Shown here: one piece after another, positions 17,763-26,226 of the stretch | Numbering within the stretch: the first letter of the stretch is position 1 | Layout: the number at the start of each line of letters is the position of its first letter | Position numbers and translations under genes: made by a program | Assembly (NCBI RefSeq): GCF_019748365.1 | Contig: NZ_JAIEPN010000055.1 | Location: 1-59,454, forward strand | Source: Novosphingobium sp. | GTDB taxonomy: Bacteria; Pseudomonadota; Alphaproteobacteria; Sphingomonadales; Sphingomonadaceae | Length of the DNA stretch: 59,454 nt | Reading direction: 5' to 3' | The notes under the pieces: model-generated | Databases searched by the model: none | Told to the model about the DNA's origin: nothing | What the model saw: only the letters and a program-made list of their open reading frames with translations

Positions 17763-19245
17763 CAGTTCGCCGGTCGCCCGCCAGATCGGCGACAAGGCGC
17801 GCGGCGGCGATGCGACCAGACATCGTGGCCATGGGAATACCCGGCCCCGGGTGGACGCTGCCGCCCGCGAGATAGAGCCCCGGGACTTTCCCCTTCGCCC
17901 CGGCCCGCGCGAAGCTGCCCATCATGCCATGGTTGGCGCGGCCATAGAGCGCGCCGCCGCTCGCCGGAAACAGCGCGTTGAAGCCGGAGGGATCGGTGAT
18001 GACGGGCTCGTCAACAGCGGTGAGTTCCAGCCCGCAATCGCGCATCAGGCCCATGCTGCGGCGAGCAAGATCGCCAAGCACGAAATCCGAGAGCGGGCCC
18101 TTGTCACCATCGGCGGGGGCGTTGATCAGGGCAAGCAGGCGCTCGGGCGTGCCGGCGGGGTGGTCACTGCCCTCCCCCCGGTCCTGCGCGCAGAGGTAGA
18201 CGGTGGGAGTCTGGGTCACGCGGCGATCCTTGAAGATCGCTTCGAACTCTGCGCCGTAATCCTCTGCGAAAAAGACATTATGGTGCGCGAGATCGAAGCC
18301 CGAGGTGCGCGCGGCGAGGCACCAGGTTACGGCGGAAAGCGAGCGCTTCAGGGGCGCGGTTGCCGGGACCGGGCGGACTTCATCGGTCAGCGCCGAGATA
18401 TCGCCGTTGAAGACGACCGCATCGGCAGGGAGACGTTCGCCCGAGGCCAGTTCGACCCCGGCGACGCGGCCCTGCTCGATCACGATGCGCTCCATATGCG
18501 CCCCGAAGCGGAAGGCCGCGCCGTGTCGTTCGGCAAGCCCAGCAATGGCGCGGGCGACTTCGTGAATGCCGCCGCGCACCAGCCAGACGCCTTGCTGCTC
18601 GACATGGGCGATCAGCATAAGTGTGGCGGGCGCGGCCCAGGGCGAGGAGCCGACATAGGTCGAATAGCGCCCGAACAGCTGGCGCAGGCGCGGGTCCTTG
18701 AAGTGATCGCCGAGCGCGCCCCATAGCGTGCGCATGGGAACGGTCCGCATCAGCGCGGGAATGCCGAAGGGGCCAAGGCGCGCGACGAGGCCGGGGATGG
18801 AGGGGCGCTCGGCAGCAATGAACGAGGCGGCGAGCGTCTTGTAGATATCAGCGCTGCGGGCGCAGAAATCGCGGTAGGCCTTGGCTTCGGCGGCCCCGGC
18901 GAAGTCGCCGATGGCATCCACCGAGCGGGCCACATCGGCGAAGAGGTCAAGCTTGCCGCCGTGTTGCCACGCATGCCGGGCCAGCGTCTCCGCCGTGATC
19001 AGGCCAAGGTGGTCCTCAAGCCGCTCGCCCGCATCGCCGAACAGGCCATCGAAGATCCAGCGCATTGTGAAGACGGTGGGGCCGGCATCGATATGGAGGC
19101 CGCCGCTTTCGACCCGGCGCATCTTGCCGCCGACACTCGCGGCGCGCTCGACGACCGTAACGTCGAGCCCCTGCCGCGCAAGGTCGGCGGCAGCGGAAAG
19201 GCCGCCCATGCCCGCGCCGACGACGACGACCTTTCTGGACGCCAC
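17731..19245 (-). CDS. crtD: CrtD-type 1-hydroxycarotenoid 3,4-desaturase
   Basis: A 504-residue FAD-dependent carotenoid desaturase distinct from the crtI product. VVGAGMGGLSAAADLARQG, SVGGKMRRVESGGLHIDAGP, then FTMRWIFDGLFGDAG followed by ETLARHAW resemble CrtD (methoxyneurosporene/1-hydroxycarotenoid desaturase) of phototrophic bacteria rather than CrtI. CrtD introduces a 3,4 double bond next to a 1-hydroxy or 1-methoxy acyclic end. The start is GTG 19245, one base after the stop of the upstream membrane-protein gene, so the two are coupled. A generic CrtI paralogue is the alternative. Confidence 0.8.
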   Translation of the reverse strand: MASRKVVVVGAGMGGLSAAADLARQGLDVTVVERAASVGGKMRRVESGGLHIDAGPTVFTMRWIFDGLFGDAGERLEDHLGLITAETLARHAWQHGGKLDLFADVARSVDAIGDFAGAAEAKAYRDFCARSADIYKTLAASFIAAERPSIPGLVARLGPFGIPALMRTVPMRTLWGALGDHFKDPRLRQLFGRYSTYVGSSPWAAPATLMLIAHVEQQGVWLVRGGIHEVARAIAGLAERHGAAFRFGAHMERIVIEQGRVAGVELASGERLPADAVVFNGDISALTDEVRPVPATAPLKRSLSAVTWCLAARTSGFDLAHHNVFFAEDYGAEFEAIFKDRRVTQTPTVYLCAQDRGEGSDHPAGTPERLLALINAPADGDKGPLSDFVLGDLARRSMGLMRDCGLELTAVDEPVITDPSGFNALFPASGGALYGRANHGMMGSFARAGAKGKVPGLYLAGGSVHPGPGIPMATMSGRIAAARLVADLAGDRRTVMLPADQPWP

Positions 19246-19246
19246 G

Positions 19247-20008
19247 TCAGTCCGAAGCCGCAGCGCGGCGCGAGCGGAATTGCGGAACGATGCTGATCCC
19301 CGCCTTCTGGTCGATGCGGATACGGTGGTAGATGAGAATGATGAGGCCCGTGACAAGCGGGACCGACCACATCGCCGGATGCAGCGCGAGCGACGGGACC
19401 AGCCGCACCGAGCCGAATGCAAGGAAAGCGGTGTAGACCGAGATTCCCGCGCCCACGAGCGCCTTCACATGTTCCTTGAGCCACATCACCGGCGAGGGAT
19501 TGCGCCCATAGAGGAACAGGAGATTGGTGATCCCGGTCGCCATGCCGACGACCGAAATGAGCATCATCAGCGGCTGGTTGATCCGCGCGCCGTCCCATGC
19601 GCAGACCACCGCGGCGATCATCACGAGGAACTGCAGCGCGACATTGAGCGGCGTGCGATTGGCCGCGACATTGCGGCGGTTCTGCACGCAGAGCCAGCCA
19701 TACCAGGCAAGATTGAGCGTGAGGATCGCGTTGTGCAGCATCATCACGCCGAACATGCCGCGCACGAAATCGGCATCGAACTTGCCGACAAGGTGCGGGT
19801 GAACCGTCATCGGATCGTAGAGCGTCAAGAGGCTCATCGTCAGCGCGAGGCAGCCGGTGATGAGGATGGCCTTGGTGAAAATGCGGCCCCACTTGCGGTG
19901 GTTCACATCGCCCTTGCGGCCGACGACCGGAATCCAGAACGCGATCGCGCCGGTCGCCCCGGCAGCGATATGGGCTGCAATCAGGCAGCGGAACAGCAGA
20001 AGTTCCAT
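19247..20008 (-). CDS. Polytopic membrane protein (DUF2306-like) coupled to crtD
   Basis: A 253-residue protein with about seven hydrophobic segments. The N-terminal region, AHIAAGATGAIAFWIPVVGR followed by VNHRKWGRIF, resembles DUF2306 membrane proteins. Conserved-looking His residues occur in segment 1, in VNHRKWG and in GVMMLHNA, so a metal or haem site is conceivable. It is translationally linked to crtD (stop and GTG one base apart) and divergent from the P450. No function is known; position makes it a candidate for modifying or transporting the carotenoid. It does not look like CrtC. Confidence 0.75.
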   Translation of the reverse strand: MELLLFRCLIAAHIAAGATGAIAFWIPVVGRKGDVNHRKWGRIFTKAILITGCLALTMSLLTLYDPMTVHPHLVGKFDADFVRGMFGVMMLHNAILTLNLAWYGWLCVQNRRNVAANRTPLNVALQFLVMIAAVVCAWDGARINQPLMMLISVVGMATGITNLLFLYGRNPSPVMWLKEHVKALVGAGISVYTAFLAFGSVRLVPSLALHPAMWSVPLVTGLIILIYHRIRIDQKAGISIVPQFRSRRAAASD

Positions 20009-20057
20009 CGCATCCCCCGGTTCTTGTCGGCACGACTATTCCACTGGACAGCGCCGG

Positions 20058-20075
20058 TGTAAACATAAGATGACA
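20058..20075. promoter_or_regulatory. TGT-N12-ACA site (PpsR/CrtJ-type operator candidate)
   Basis: TGT at 20058-20060 and ACA at 20073-20075 are separated by exactly 12 bases, the consensus form recognised by PpsR/CrtJ repressors of photopigment genes. The site lies in the 91-bp divergent region between the crtD operon and the P450-ligase operon. A match is expected by chance about once per 8-9 kb at this base composition, so location rather than sequence alone is the argument. No ppsR gene is in this window. Confidence 0.45.
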
Positions 20076-20099
20076 CTTGCAGATCATCCGGGGAATCCT

Positions 20100-21488
20100 G
20101 TGAGCCAGACTGCCAGCACGTCACACTATCGCCCGCCGCGCCCGACATCCCTCGGCGCGGTGACGGCGCTGCTGCGCGTGGCCCTGCGCGGGGACGGCGA
20201 TCTGCTCAGCCTGCTGCCGGCGAGTGCCTACCGTTGCGATGTCGGGCCACTGGGCTATTCGCGGCGTTCGATCCTGATCGTGAACCGGCCCGACGAGGTG
20301 CGGCGGGTGCTGTCCGATCCCGAGGGCATCTTTCCCAAGAGCGACCTGATGGTGGACGCGCTCGCCCCGCTGATCGGCGATTCGATTTTCGTTTCTTCGG
20401 GGGACGTCTGGCAGCGGCAGCGGCGGATGATCGATCCGGCCTTCACGATGATGCGGGTCAACCGCGCGTTTCCGGCGATGCAGGATGGGGCGGAGGCCTG
20501 CGAGGAGACACTTGCGGCGCGAGTGGCTGATGGCGCTGCATTCTCGCTCGACCTCACGATGAGCCATCTGACTGCGGACATCATCTGCCGCACGGTGTTC
20601 AGCACGGGGCTCGAGACCGGGGCGGCGCACGATGTGTTCGATGCCTTCACCGTGTTCGAGCACAGCGTGGCGCAAGTCGAGATCCGGCGGCTCATCATGG
20701 ACCCGGCGTGGACTCCGGTGCCGCAGAAGGACTTCGTGCTGGAGGCCTGCCAGCGGATACGCGGGCATCTGGGCGATCTGCTGGATACGCATGTGGGGCC
20801 GAACGGTGAGCATTTCGACGATATCGCCGCGGCAGTGATCGCGGCGCGCGACGATTTCACGCGGACGGCCTTCACGCGGGAAGAGCTGATCGACCAGCTT
20901 GGCGTGCTGTTCCTTGCAGGCCATGAGACAAGCGCGAGTGCGCTGACCTGGGCGTTCTATCTGCTGGCGATGCAGCCGGAACTCGTCGCCCGGGTGCGGC
21001 AGGAAATCCGCGAAGTGGCGGGCGAGGACGGCCCCATCGGTTTCGAGGAGACCAAGCACCTGCTGACAGTCCGCAACCTTTTTCGCGAGACGCTGCGGCT
21101 CTATCCGCCGATCACCTTCCTGCCGCGCGTGGCGACCGAGGCGACGACGATCGGCGGCCGCCGTGTCAAGCGCGGGGCACTGGTGATGGTGGCGCCGTGG
21201 GTGCTGCACCGGCACCGGCGCTTCTGGAAGGACCCCGATGTGTTCGATCCGGACCGCTTTCTGCCCGCGCGCGAAAGCGAGCTGACGCCGGGGGCCTATA
21301 TTCCCTTCGGACAGGGCCCGCGCGTCTGCGCCGGGGCGGCCTTTGCGCTGACCGAGGCGGTGCTGCTGATCGCGCGGCTGTTCCGCCGGTTCGACTTCCA
21401 TATCGAGCAGGCAGGCGCAGTGCGGCCCGCAGCGCGGCTGACGACGCGGCCGGCGAAGCAGATCATGGTGCGGGTTTCGAAAGCGTGA
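20100..21488 (+). CDS. Cytochrome P450 of the carotenoid locus
   Basis: A 462-residue complete P450. I-helix FLAGHETSASALTWAF, K-helix ExxR in FRETLRLYPP, and haem ligand in FGQGPRVCAG. The wording is closer to the fatty-acid/terpenoid-type P450s (CYP102/CYP175-like) than to the interrupted P450 at 8.9 kb. GTG 20100 is chosen because GGGGA lies six bases upstream; ATG 20070 is an alternative lying inside the TGT-N12-ACA site. Four bases separate it from the ATP-grasp gene. By analogy with Thermus CYP175A1, ring hydroxylation is possible; the substrate is inferred from location only. Confidence 0.9.
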   Translation: MSQTASTSHYRPPRPTSLGAVTALLRVALRGDGDLLSLLPASAYRCDVGPLGYSRRSILIVNRPDEVRRVLSDPEGIFPKSDLMVDALAPLIGDSIFVSSGDVWQRQRRMIDPAFTMMRVNRAFPAMQDGAEACEETLAARVADGAAFSLDLTMSHLTADIICRTVFSTGLETGAAHDVFDAFTVFEHSVAQVEIRRLIMDPAWTPVPQKDFVLEACQRIRGHLGDLLDTHVGPNGEHFDDIAAAVIAARDDFTRTAFTREELIDQLGVLFLAGHETSASALTWAFYLLAMQPELVARVRQEIREVAGEDGPIGFEETKHLLTVRNLFRETLRLYPPITFLPRVATEATTIGGRRVKRGALVMVAPWVLHRHRRFWKDPDVFDPDRFLPARESELTPGAYIPFGQGPRVCAGAAFALTEAVLLIARLFRRFDFHIEQAGAVRPAARLTTRPAKQIMVRVSKA

Positions 21489-21492
21489 CGTC

Positions 21493-22623
21493 ATGACGAC
21501 AGTGTTGCTGACACTGGGAAGGCTGCCCAAGGCGCTCGATCTGGCGCGGGGTTTTGCCAAGGCGGGGTGCCGGGTGCTGGTGGCCGACCCTTATGGCTGG
21601 ACCTTGGCGGGCGCATCGCGGCACGTGACGCGCGAGTTCAAGGTACCGGCGCCGATCACGGGCAAGGCGGCCTATCTGTCGGCGCTGAACGAGATCGTGG
21701 CGCGCGAGAAGGTCGATCTGGTCGTTCCCGTTTCGGAAGAGACGATGCACGTGGCGCATCTGGCGGGGATGCTGCCGGAGGGTGTGGGGCTCTTCACGAT
21801 GCCGCCGGACGCGGTTCTGGCGCTGCATGACAAGGCGAGCTTCGTGCGCAAGGCGGCAACGATGGGGCTGGCCGTGCCCGAAAGCGCGCCGCTGGGAAGC
21901 CCGGAGGCCGAGGCGCTGGCACGGTGTGGCCCGGTGGTGGTGAAACCGGTGTTTTCGTGTTCGGGCAATGGGCTCAGCATACTGCATGGGGGCGAGCCCC
22001 TGCCCCTCGCCGATCCGGCGCGGCCCGCAGTGGTGCAGCGGTTTGTTGAAGGGCGCGAGCACAGCACCTGCACGATTGCACAAGGCGGCCGCGTGGTGGC
22101 GACGATGGTCTATCGCGGGGCGCTGATGTCGGGCTCGGTCGCGGTTGCGTTCGAACGGGTCGAGGTTCCCGCCATCGATGCATGGATCGCGCGGTTTGTG
22201 GGTGAGACGGGCTGGAGCGGGTTCATCTCGTTCGACTTCATCGTCGATGCAGCGGGCGTGCCTTATGCCATCGAGTGCAATCCGCGCGCGACGAGCGGGG
22301 TGCATTTCTGGGAGCCGGAAGATATTGCCCGCGCGGTGCTGGACCCGGGCTGGAGCAGTCCGGTGCGGGTGCGTCCCGAGCAGCGTCTGCAGCAGTTCTA
22401 CGCCTGCCTGACCGAGACGCAGGGGGCCATGCTGCGGCGCAAGGGGTTCGTGCCCGCGCTGAAAAGCCTCGTTACCACACGCGACGTAAGCTGGGACTGG
22501 CGGGACCCCTGGCCGTTCCTCAGCATGATCGGCACCTCGTGGCCGATCATCTGGCAAGCGATCACCAAGGGCGCCCGGTTTGGCGAGGTGGCGACGGCGG
22601 ACGTGGGGTGGTATGACGGATAA
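21493..22623 (+). CDS. ATP-grasp ligase-like protein paired with P450
   Basis: A 376-residue ATP-grasp protein: N-terminal pre-ATP Rossmann-like domain (MTTVLLTLGRLPKALDLARG), CPS-like VDLVVPVSEETMH, ATP-binding segment GPVVVKPVFSCSGNGLSI, and metal-binding AIECNPRATSGVHFW. This layout is that of carboxylate-amine/thiol ligases (carbamoyl-phosphate-synthase-like). The C-terminal WDWRDPWPFLSM region is not one I can match to a characterised enzyme. It is cotranscribed with the P450 (4-bp gap). A substrate bearing a carboxyl group made by the P450 is an attractive but untested idea. Confidence 0.8.
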   Translation: MTTVLLTLGRLPKALDLARGFAKAGCRVLVADPYGWTLAGASRHVTREFKVPAPITGKAAYLSALNEIVAREKVDLVVPVSEETMHVAHLAGMLPEGVGLFTMPPDAVLALHDKASFVRKAATMGLAVPESAPLGSPEAEALARCGPVVVKPVFSCSGNGLSILHGGEPLPLADPARPAVVQRFVEGREHSTCTIAQGGRVVATMVYRGALMSGSVAVAFERVEVPAIDAWIARFVGETGWSGFISFDFIVDAAGVPYAIECNPRATSGVHFWEPEDIARAVLDPGWSSPVRVRPEQRLQQFYACLTETQGAMLRRKGFVPALKSLVTTRDVSWDWRDPWPFLSMIGTSWPIIWQAITKGARFGEVATADVGWYDG

Positions 22624-22747
22624 CGGAGCTGTTTTCCACGAAATGTAACGATTTGGACGACTGGTCCGAACCAGCGTGTGCGGCGTTTGCGCTTCCGACC
22701 GGGAAGCGCCTGCTCGCCGCGTGCGCACAGCTTGGCGGAGCGGGACA

Positions 22748-23593
22748 ATGGCGACACAATCTGCGGAGAACGGGGCCGATGGCCCGGCAGGACGGGCGGA
22801 GGTGGATACCTCGCCGCTGATCTATCGAACGAAACTGCCGGTGCGGATCTGGCACTGGATCAATGCCCTCAGCATCTTCGTGATGCTGATGAGCGGGATG
22901 ATGATCTTCAATGCTCATCCCCGGCTCTATTGGGGCGTCTACGGCGCGAACCTTGATCATCCCTGGCTGGTGATCAGCCATCGCGGCACCAGCGGGTTCG
23001 TGCAAATCGGCGGGTTCGAGATCGCGACGACCGGCTTCCTCGGCTACGCGCAGGGTGTGCCTTATGCGTTCCCGCCACTCGTCACGATCCCTTCGACCTA
23101 CAGTCTTGCCGATGCACGCCAATGGCACTTTGCGTTTGCCTGGGTGCTGCTGATCAGCGCGACACTGTTCATGGCATATAACCTTGTTTCCGGTCACTTG
23201 CGGCGCGATCTTGCCTTGAAGCGTGAAGAACGCAGCATCGCGCACCTGTGGCACGACATCAAGGAACATGCGCGGCTGCGCTTCCCTACCGGCGAAGCGG
23301 CGAGAGCCTATAACCCGCTGCAGAAGATCGCCTACCTCGGGGTGCTCTTCGTGCTGATCCCGGTGGTGATCCTGACCGGCTGCACGATGTCGCCCACGCT
23401 CAACGCGGCCTTCCCCTGGCTGGCCGAGATCTTCGGCGGGCGGCCCTCGGCGCGCTCGATCCACTTCCTTTGCGCGGCCGGGTTCGCCGCCTTCATCGCG
23501 GTGCATCTGCTGGCGGTGGTGCTGGCAGGGCCGTTCAACGAGTTGCGCTCGATCATCACGGGCTGGTACCGTCTGCCGAAGGAGCGGTCGTAA
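22748..23593 (+). CDS. Membrane cytochrome b561-type subunit
   Basis: A 281-residue membrane protein with four or five hydrophobic helices and His residues at helix ends (RIWHWINAL, WHFAFAWVLL, FLCAAGFAAFIAVHLLAV) typical of a two-haem cytochrome b domain. It should pass quinol electrons to the adjacent periplasmic molybdoenzyme, as MsrQ or YedZ-like proteins do. ATG 22748 was chosen; the frame extends to 22676 without a good start. Its TAA overlaps the next ATG by one base (TAATG). Confidence 0.88.
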   Translation: MATQSAENGADGPAGRAEVDTSPLIYRTKLPVRIWHWINALSIFVMLMSGMMIFNAHPRLYWGVYGANLDHPWLVISHRGTSGFVQIGGFEIATTGFLGYAQGVPYAFPPLVTIPSTYSLADARQWHFAFAWVLLISATLFMAYNLVSGHLRRDLALKREERSIAHLWHDIKEHARLRFPTGEAARAYNPLQKIAYLGVLFVLIPVVILTGCTMSPTLNAAFPWLAEIFGGRPSARSIHFLCAAGFAAFIAVHLLAVVLAGPFNELRSIITGWYRLPKERS

Positions 23594-24390
23594 TGAGCAA
23601 GGACAACACTTCCGGGCTTATCTTGCCCGCTGAACGCCCCACTTCACTCGTCACGCGGCGTAACGCCCTGATTGGCGGCGCGGGATTGCTGCTGGCCGGC
23701 TGCGACCAGATCAACGCCTCGCCGACGGTCAAATCGTTCCTTAGCCTTGGCGAAAAGACGACGCACCGTGCGCAGCGTCTCGTCACGGACCGTAACGCGC
23801 TTGCGCAGGAGTTCAGCCGGGCCGAAATGTCGCCGGTGTTCCGCCAGAACGGCAACCAGAACCCCAATACGAGCGAGTACAACACGCTCGCGGCGAACAA
23901 GTTTGCCGACTGGACGCTGAGCGTCGACGGCATGGTGGCGCATCCGCTGCGCATCAGTCTGGCGCAGATGATGGCCGCCCCCCGGCGCACGCAGATCACG
24001 CGGCACGACTGCGTGGAAGGCTGGAGCGCGATCGGCGAATGGTCGGGCGTACCGCTCGGCCTGATCCTCAAGCGCGCAGGCATGTCCAGTAACGCCAAGT
24101 ACGTGGTGTTCCATTGCGCGGACAGCACAGGCGGCATCCCGTACTACGAGAGCATCGACATGATCGATGCCTTCCACCCGCAAACGATCCTGGCGACGCA
24201 CATGAACGGCGAACTGCTGACGGTCGGCCACGGCGCGCCGCTGCGCCTGAGGGTCGAACGGCAGCTGGGCTACAAGCAGGCCAAGTATGTGATGCGCGTG
24301 GAAGCGGTTGCCTCGCTCGATGCGATTCATGGCGGCAAGGGCGGCTACTGGGAGGATCACCGCGGCTATCAGTGGTTTGCGGGGATCTGA
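23593..24390 (+). CDS. Sulfite-oxidase-fold molybdoprotein, Tat-type lipoprotein
   Basis: A 265-residue molybdopterin-binding protein. TRRNALIGGAGLLLAGC combines a twin-Arg-like start with a lipobox (Cys37). HDCVEGWSAIGEWSGVPL contains the Mo-ligand Cys (C140), and HMNGELLTVGHGAPLRL and GYKQAKYVMRVE are family hallmarks of the SUOX fold (YedY/MsrP relatives). With the cytochrome b gene immediately upstream it forms a periplasmic quinol-linked oxidoreductase. The substrate could be methionine sulfoxide or another S/N-oxide; not determinable here. Confidence 0.92.
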   Translation: MSKDNTSGLILPAERPTSLVTRRNALIGGAGLLLAGCDQINASPTVKSFLSLGEKTTHRAQRLVTDRNALAQEFSRAEMSPVFRQNGNQNPNTSEYNTLAANKFADWTLSVDGMVAHPLRISLAQMMAAPRRTQITRHDCVEGWSAIGEWSGVPLGLILKRAGMSSNAKYVVFHCADSTGGIPYYESIDMIDAFHPQTILATHMNGELLTVGHGAPLRLRVERQLGYKQAKYVMRVEAVASLDAIHGGKGGYWEDHRGYQWFAGI

Positions 24391-24411
24391 GGGGCGCGGC
24401 CCCTCACCCTT

Positions 24412-25428
24412 TCAGACCTTCACGATACCGCGTTCGATCAGGCTTTTCGCGCAGTCGATGATCGATTCTTCGGCAGGGCGGGTCTTCCAGCCAAGCCGTT
24501 CGAAGGCGTGGGCGGCGCTGGCATCGCGCACGTTGCCGAGTTCGCCGACGACCTGACGGATCAGCGGATTGAACTTGGCGGCAAAGCGGACAAGCCAGTC
24601 CGGCAAACGGCGCGTGGGTACCCTGCGTGCTTCGAGCGGCATTCCGGCGCGCAGGATCTGCGCAACCTCAATCATCTTGAGGAACGGACCCGAGGCAATG
24701 AAACGCTCGCCATCGAGACCCGGTTCAGTGAGCACGCGGACGTGGAGATCCGCGAGATCGCGCACGTCGACGATGCCGAAGCCGAGATCGGGGCAGCCGG
24801 GGAGCGCGCCGGAGAGGAGCTGGTTCACCATCTCGATCGAGGCGGAGAAATCGTGGCTCCAGACCGGGCCGAGCACGGCGGCGGGGTTGACCGAGAGGAA
24901 TTCCATGCCCGCCCCCTCTTTCGCCATCCACTCGCGTGCGGCACGTTCGGCAACCGTCTTGGACTTGACGTAGGCATAGGCATCGCGGCTGTGGATGTTG
25001 GTCCAGTCGGCCTCGGTAAAGTGGTGATGGCCCTTTCCGTGGCCATAGGCGATTGCGGCGACCGACGAGGTCTGGACGAAGCGCTGGACACCTGCCGCCT
25101 TGGCGATCCGCAGCGTGCGCACGGTTCCCTCACGCGCGGGGATGATAAGATCATCGGGATTGCGCGGCGGTTTGCTGCTGAAGGGCGAGGCAACGTGGAG
25201 AACGTGGCTACAGCCCGCCATCGCCTCGGCCCAACCCGCATCGGCGGTGAGATCGGCCGCGAAGAACTTCAGGGTTTCCGGCGTGCCGCCAAGCTGCGGG
25301 CGCAATTCAGCCTCGCGCTTCAGGTTGCGCACCGTGGTGTGGACAGTCCAGCCCTCGGCCAGAAGTCGCTGAATGATGAAGCCGGCGATGTAGCCGCTGC
25401 CGCCGGAGACGAGGACTTGCTTGGACAT
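24412..25428 (-). CDS. NAD(P)-dependent epimerase/reductase (extended SDR)
   Basis: A 338-residue extended SDR of the dihydroflavonol-4-reductase-like group: VSGGSGYIAGFIIQRLL (cofactor site), HVASPFSSKPP, catalytic YxxxK in DAYAYVKSKTVAE, and NPAAVLGPVW. Members usually reduce aldehydes or ketones with NADPH. ATG 25428 follows AGGAAG. It lies 17 bp downstream of the next SDR gene in the same direction, so the two form an operon. Substrate unknown. Confidence 0.88.
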   Translation of the reverse strand: MSKQVLVSGGSGYIAGFIIQRLLAEGWTVHTTVRNLKREAELRPQLGGTPETLKFFAADLTADAGWAEAMAGCSHVLHVASPFSSKPPRNPDDLIIPAREGTVRTLRIAKAAGVQRFVQTSSVAAIAYGHGKGHHHFTEADWTNIHSRDAYAYVKSKTVAERAAREWMAKEGAGMEFLSVNPAAVLGPVWSHDFSASIEMVNQLLSGALPGCPDLGFGIVDVRDLADLHVRVLTEPGLDGERFIASGPFLKMIEVAQILRAGMPLEARRVPTRRLPDWLVRFAAKFNPLIRQVVGELGNVRDASAAHAFERLGWKTRPAEESIIDCAKSLIERGIVKV

Positions 25429-25445
25429 GGGAGGCTTCCTTTCGA

Positions 25446-26168
25446 TCAGAACCGCAGCATGATGGAGCGGGCAAGCGCGGGCGAGAACGAGTAGACCGCG
25501 CGCAGCACCTTCACCATTCCGACATTGGCCTCGTCCTTGCCGCCTTCCATCGCGGCAACGATCTGTCGGGCGCATTCCTCAGGCGCCAACTTGTTGCTGC
25601 CGCGCCCGGCGGTCATCGCCGTATCGACCAGTGGGGGAAGCGCCTCAAGGACGTGGATGCCGGTGCCCTTCAATTGCGCGCGCAGGGCCATCGTATAGCT
25701 GCGCAAGGCGGCCTTGGTGGCGCAATAAAGCGGCGAACCGGCGTTGGGCGCGATGGCGAGGCCTGACGTCACGTTGACGATCATCGCCTCCGGACGGGCC
25801 CGCAATGTCTCCATCAGGCGCCCGATCAGGCGGATCGGGGCGTGGACATTGAGCCAGAGCGTGCGTTCGTCATCCTCCTCGCGCGGAAGGGCCATGCGGA
25901 AGTCGTGGTCCGCCCCCATCCCGGCGTTGTTGACGAGAATGTCGATCGGACGACCGGCAAGACCGGCGATGACGGCTTCCACCCCGTCCGGCCCGGCAAG
26001 GTCGGCAGCGATGACTTCAAAGCCTTCCGTCTGCGCCGCCGCGATCCGCTCGGGCGTCCGTCCCGTAACGATAAGGACCGCGCCTTTGCCGCGCAGCTGG
26101 CGGGCAAGGCGCAGGCCGATGCCATCGGTGCCGCCGGTGAGCAGAATGGTCTTGCCTTGAAGGTTCAT
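25446..26168 (-). CDS. Short-chain dehydrogenase (DltE-like)
   Basis: A 240-residue classical SDR. TGGTDGIG cofactor motif at the N-terminus, NNAG in DILVNNAGMG, catalytic Ser in VNVTSGLA and YxxxK in YCATKAAL. The C-terminal region from PPLVDTAMT resembles DltE-type SDRs. It is first in an operon with the extended SDR and lies 58 bp after gor in the same orientation. The reaction cannot be read from sequence. Confidence 0.9.
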   Translation of the reverse strand: MNLQGKTILLTGGTDGIGLRLARQLRGKGAVLIVTGRTPERIAAAQTEGFEVIAADLAGPDGVEAVIAGLAGRPIDILVNNAGMGADHDFRMALPREEDDERTLWLNVHAPIRLIGRLMETLRARPEAMIVNVTSGLAIAPNAGSPLYCATKAALRSYTMALRAQLKGTGIHVLEALPPLVDTAMTAGRGSNKLAPEECARQIVAAMEGGKDEANVGMVKVLRAVYSFSPALARSIMLRF

Positions 26169-26226
26169 GCAGTGCTCCCCGGACGATTTCCGGAGAGACT
26201 AACGGGTCGGTTGCAATGTGCAACCT

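Noticed and set aside
17731..19245. Second phytoene desaturase (crtI paralogue)
   Set aside because: The HIDAGP then FTMRWIFDGLFGDAG then ARHAW wording fits CrtD better than CrtI, though a misassigned paralogue cannot be fully excluded.
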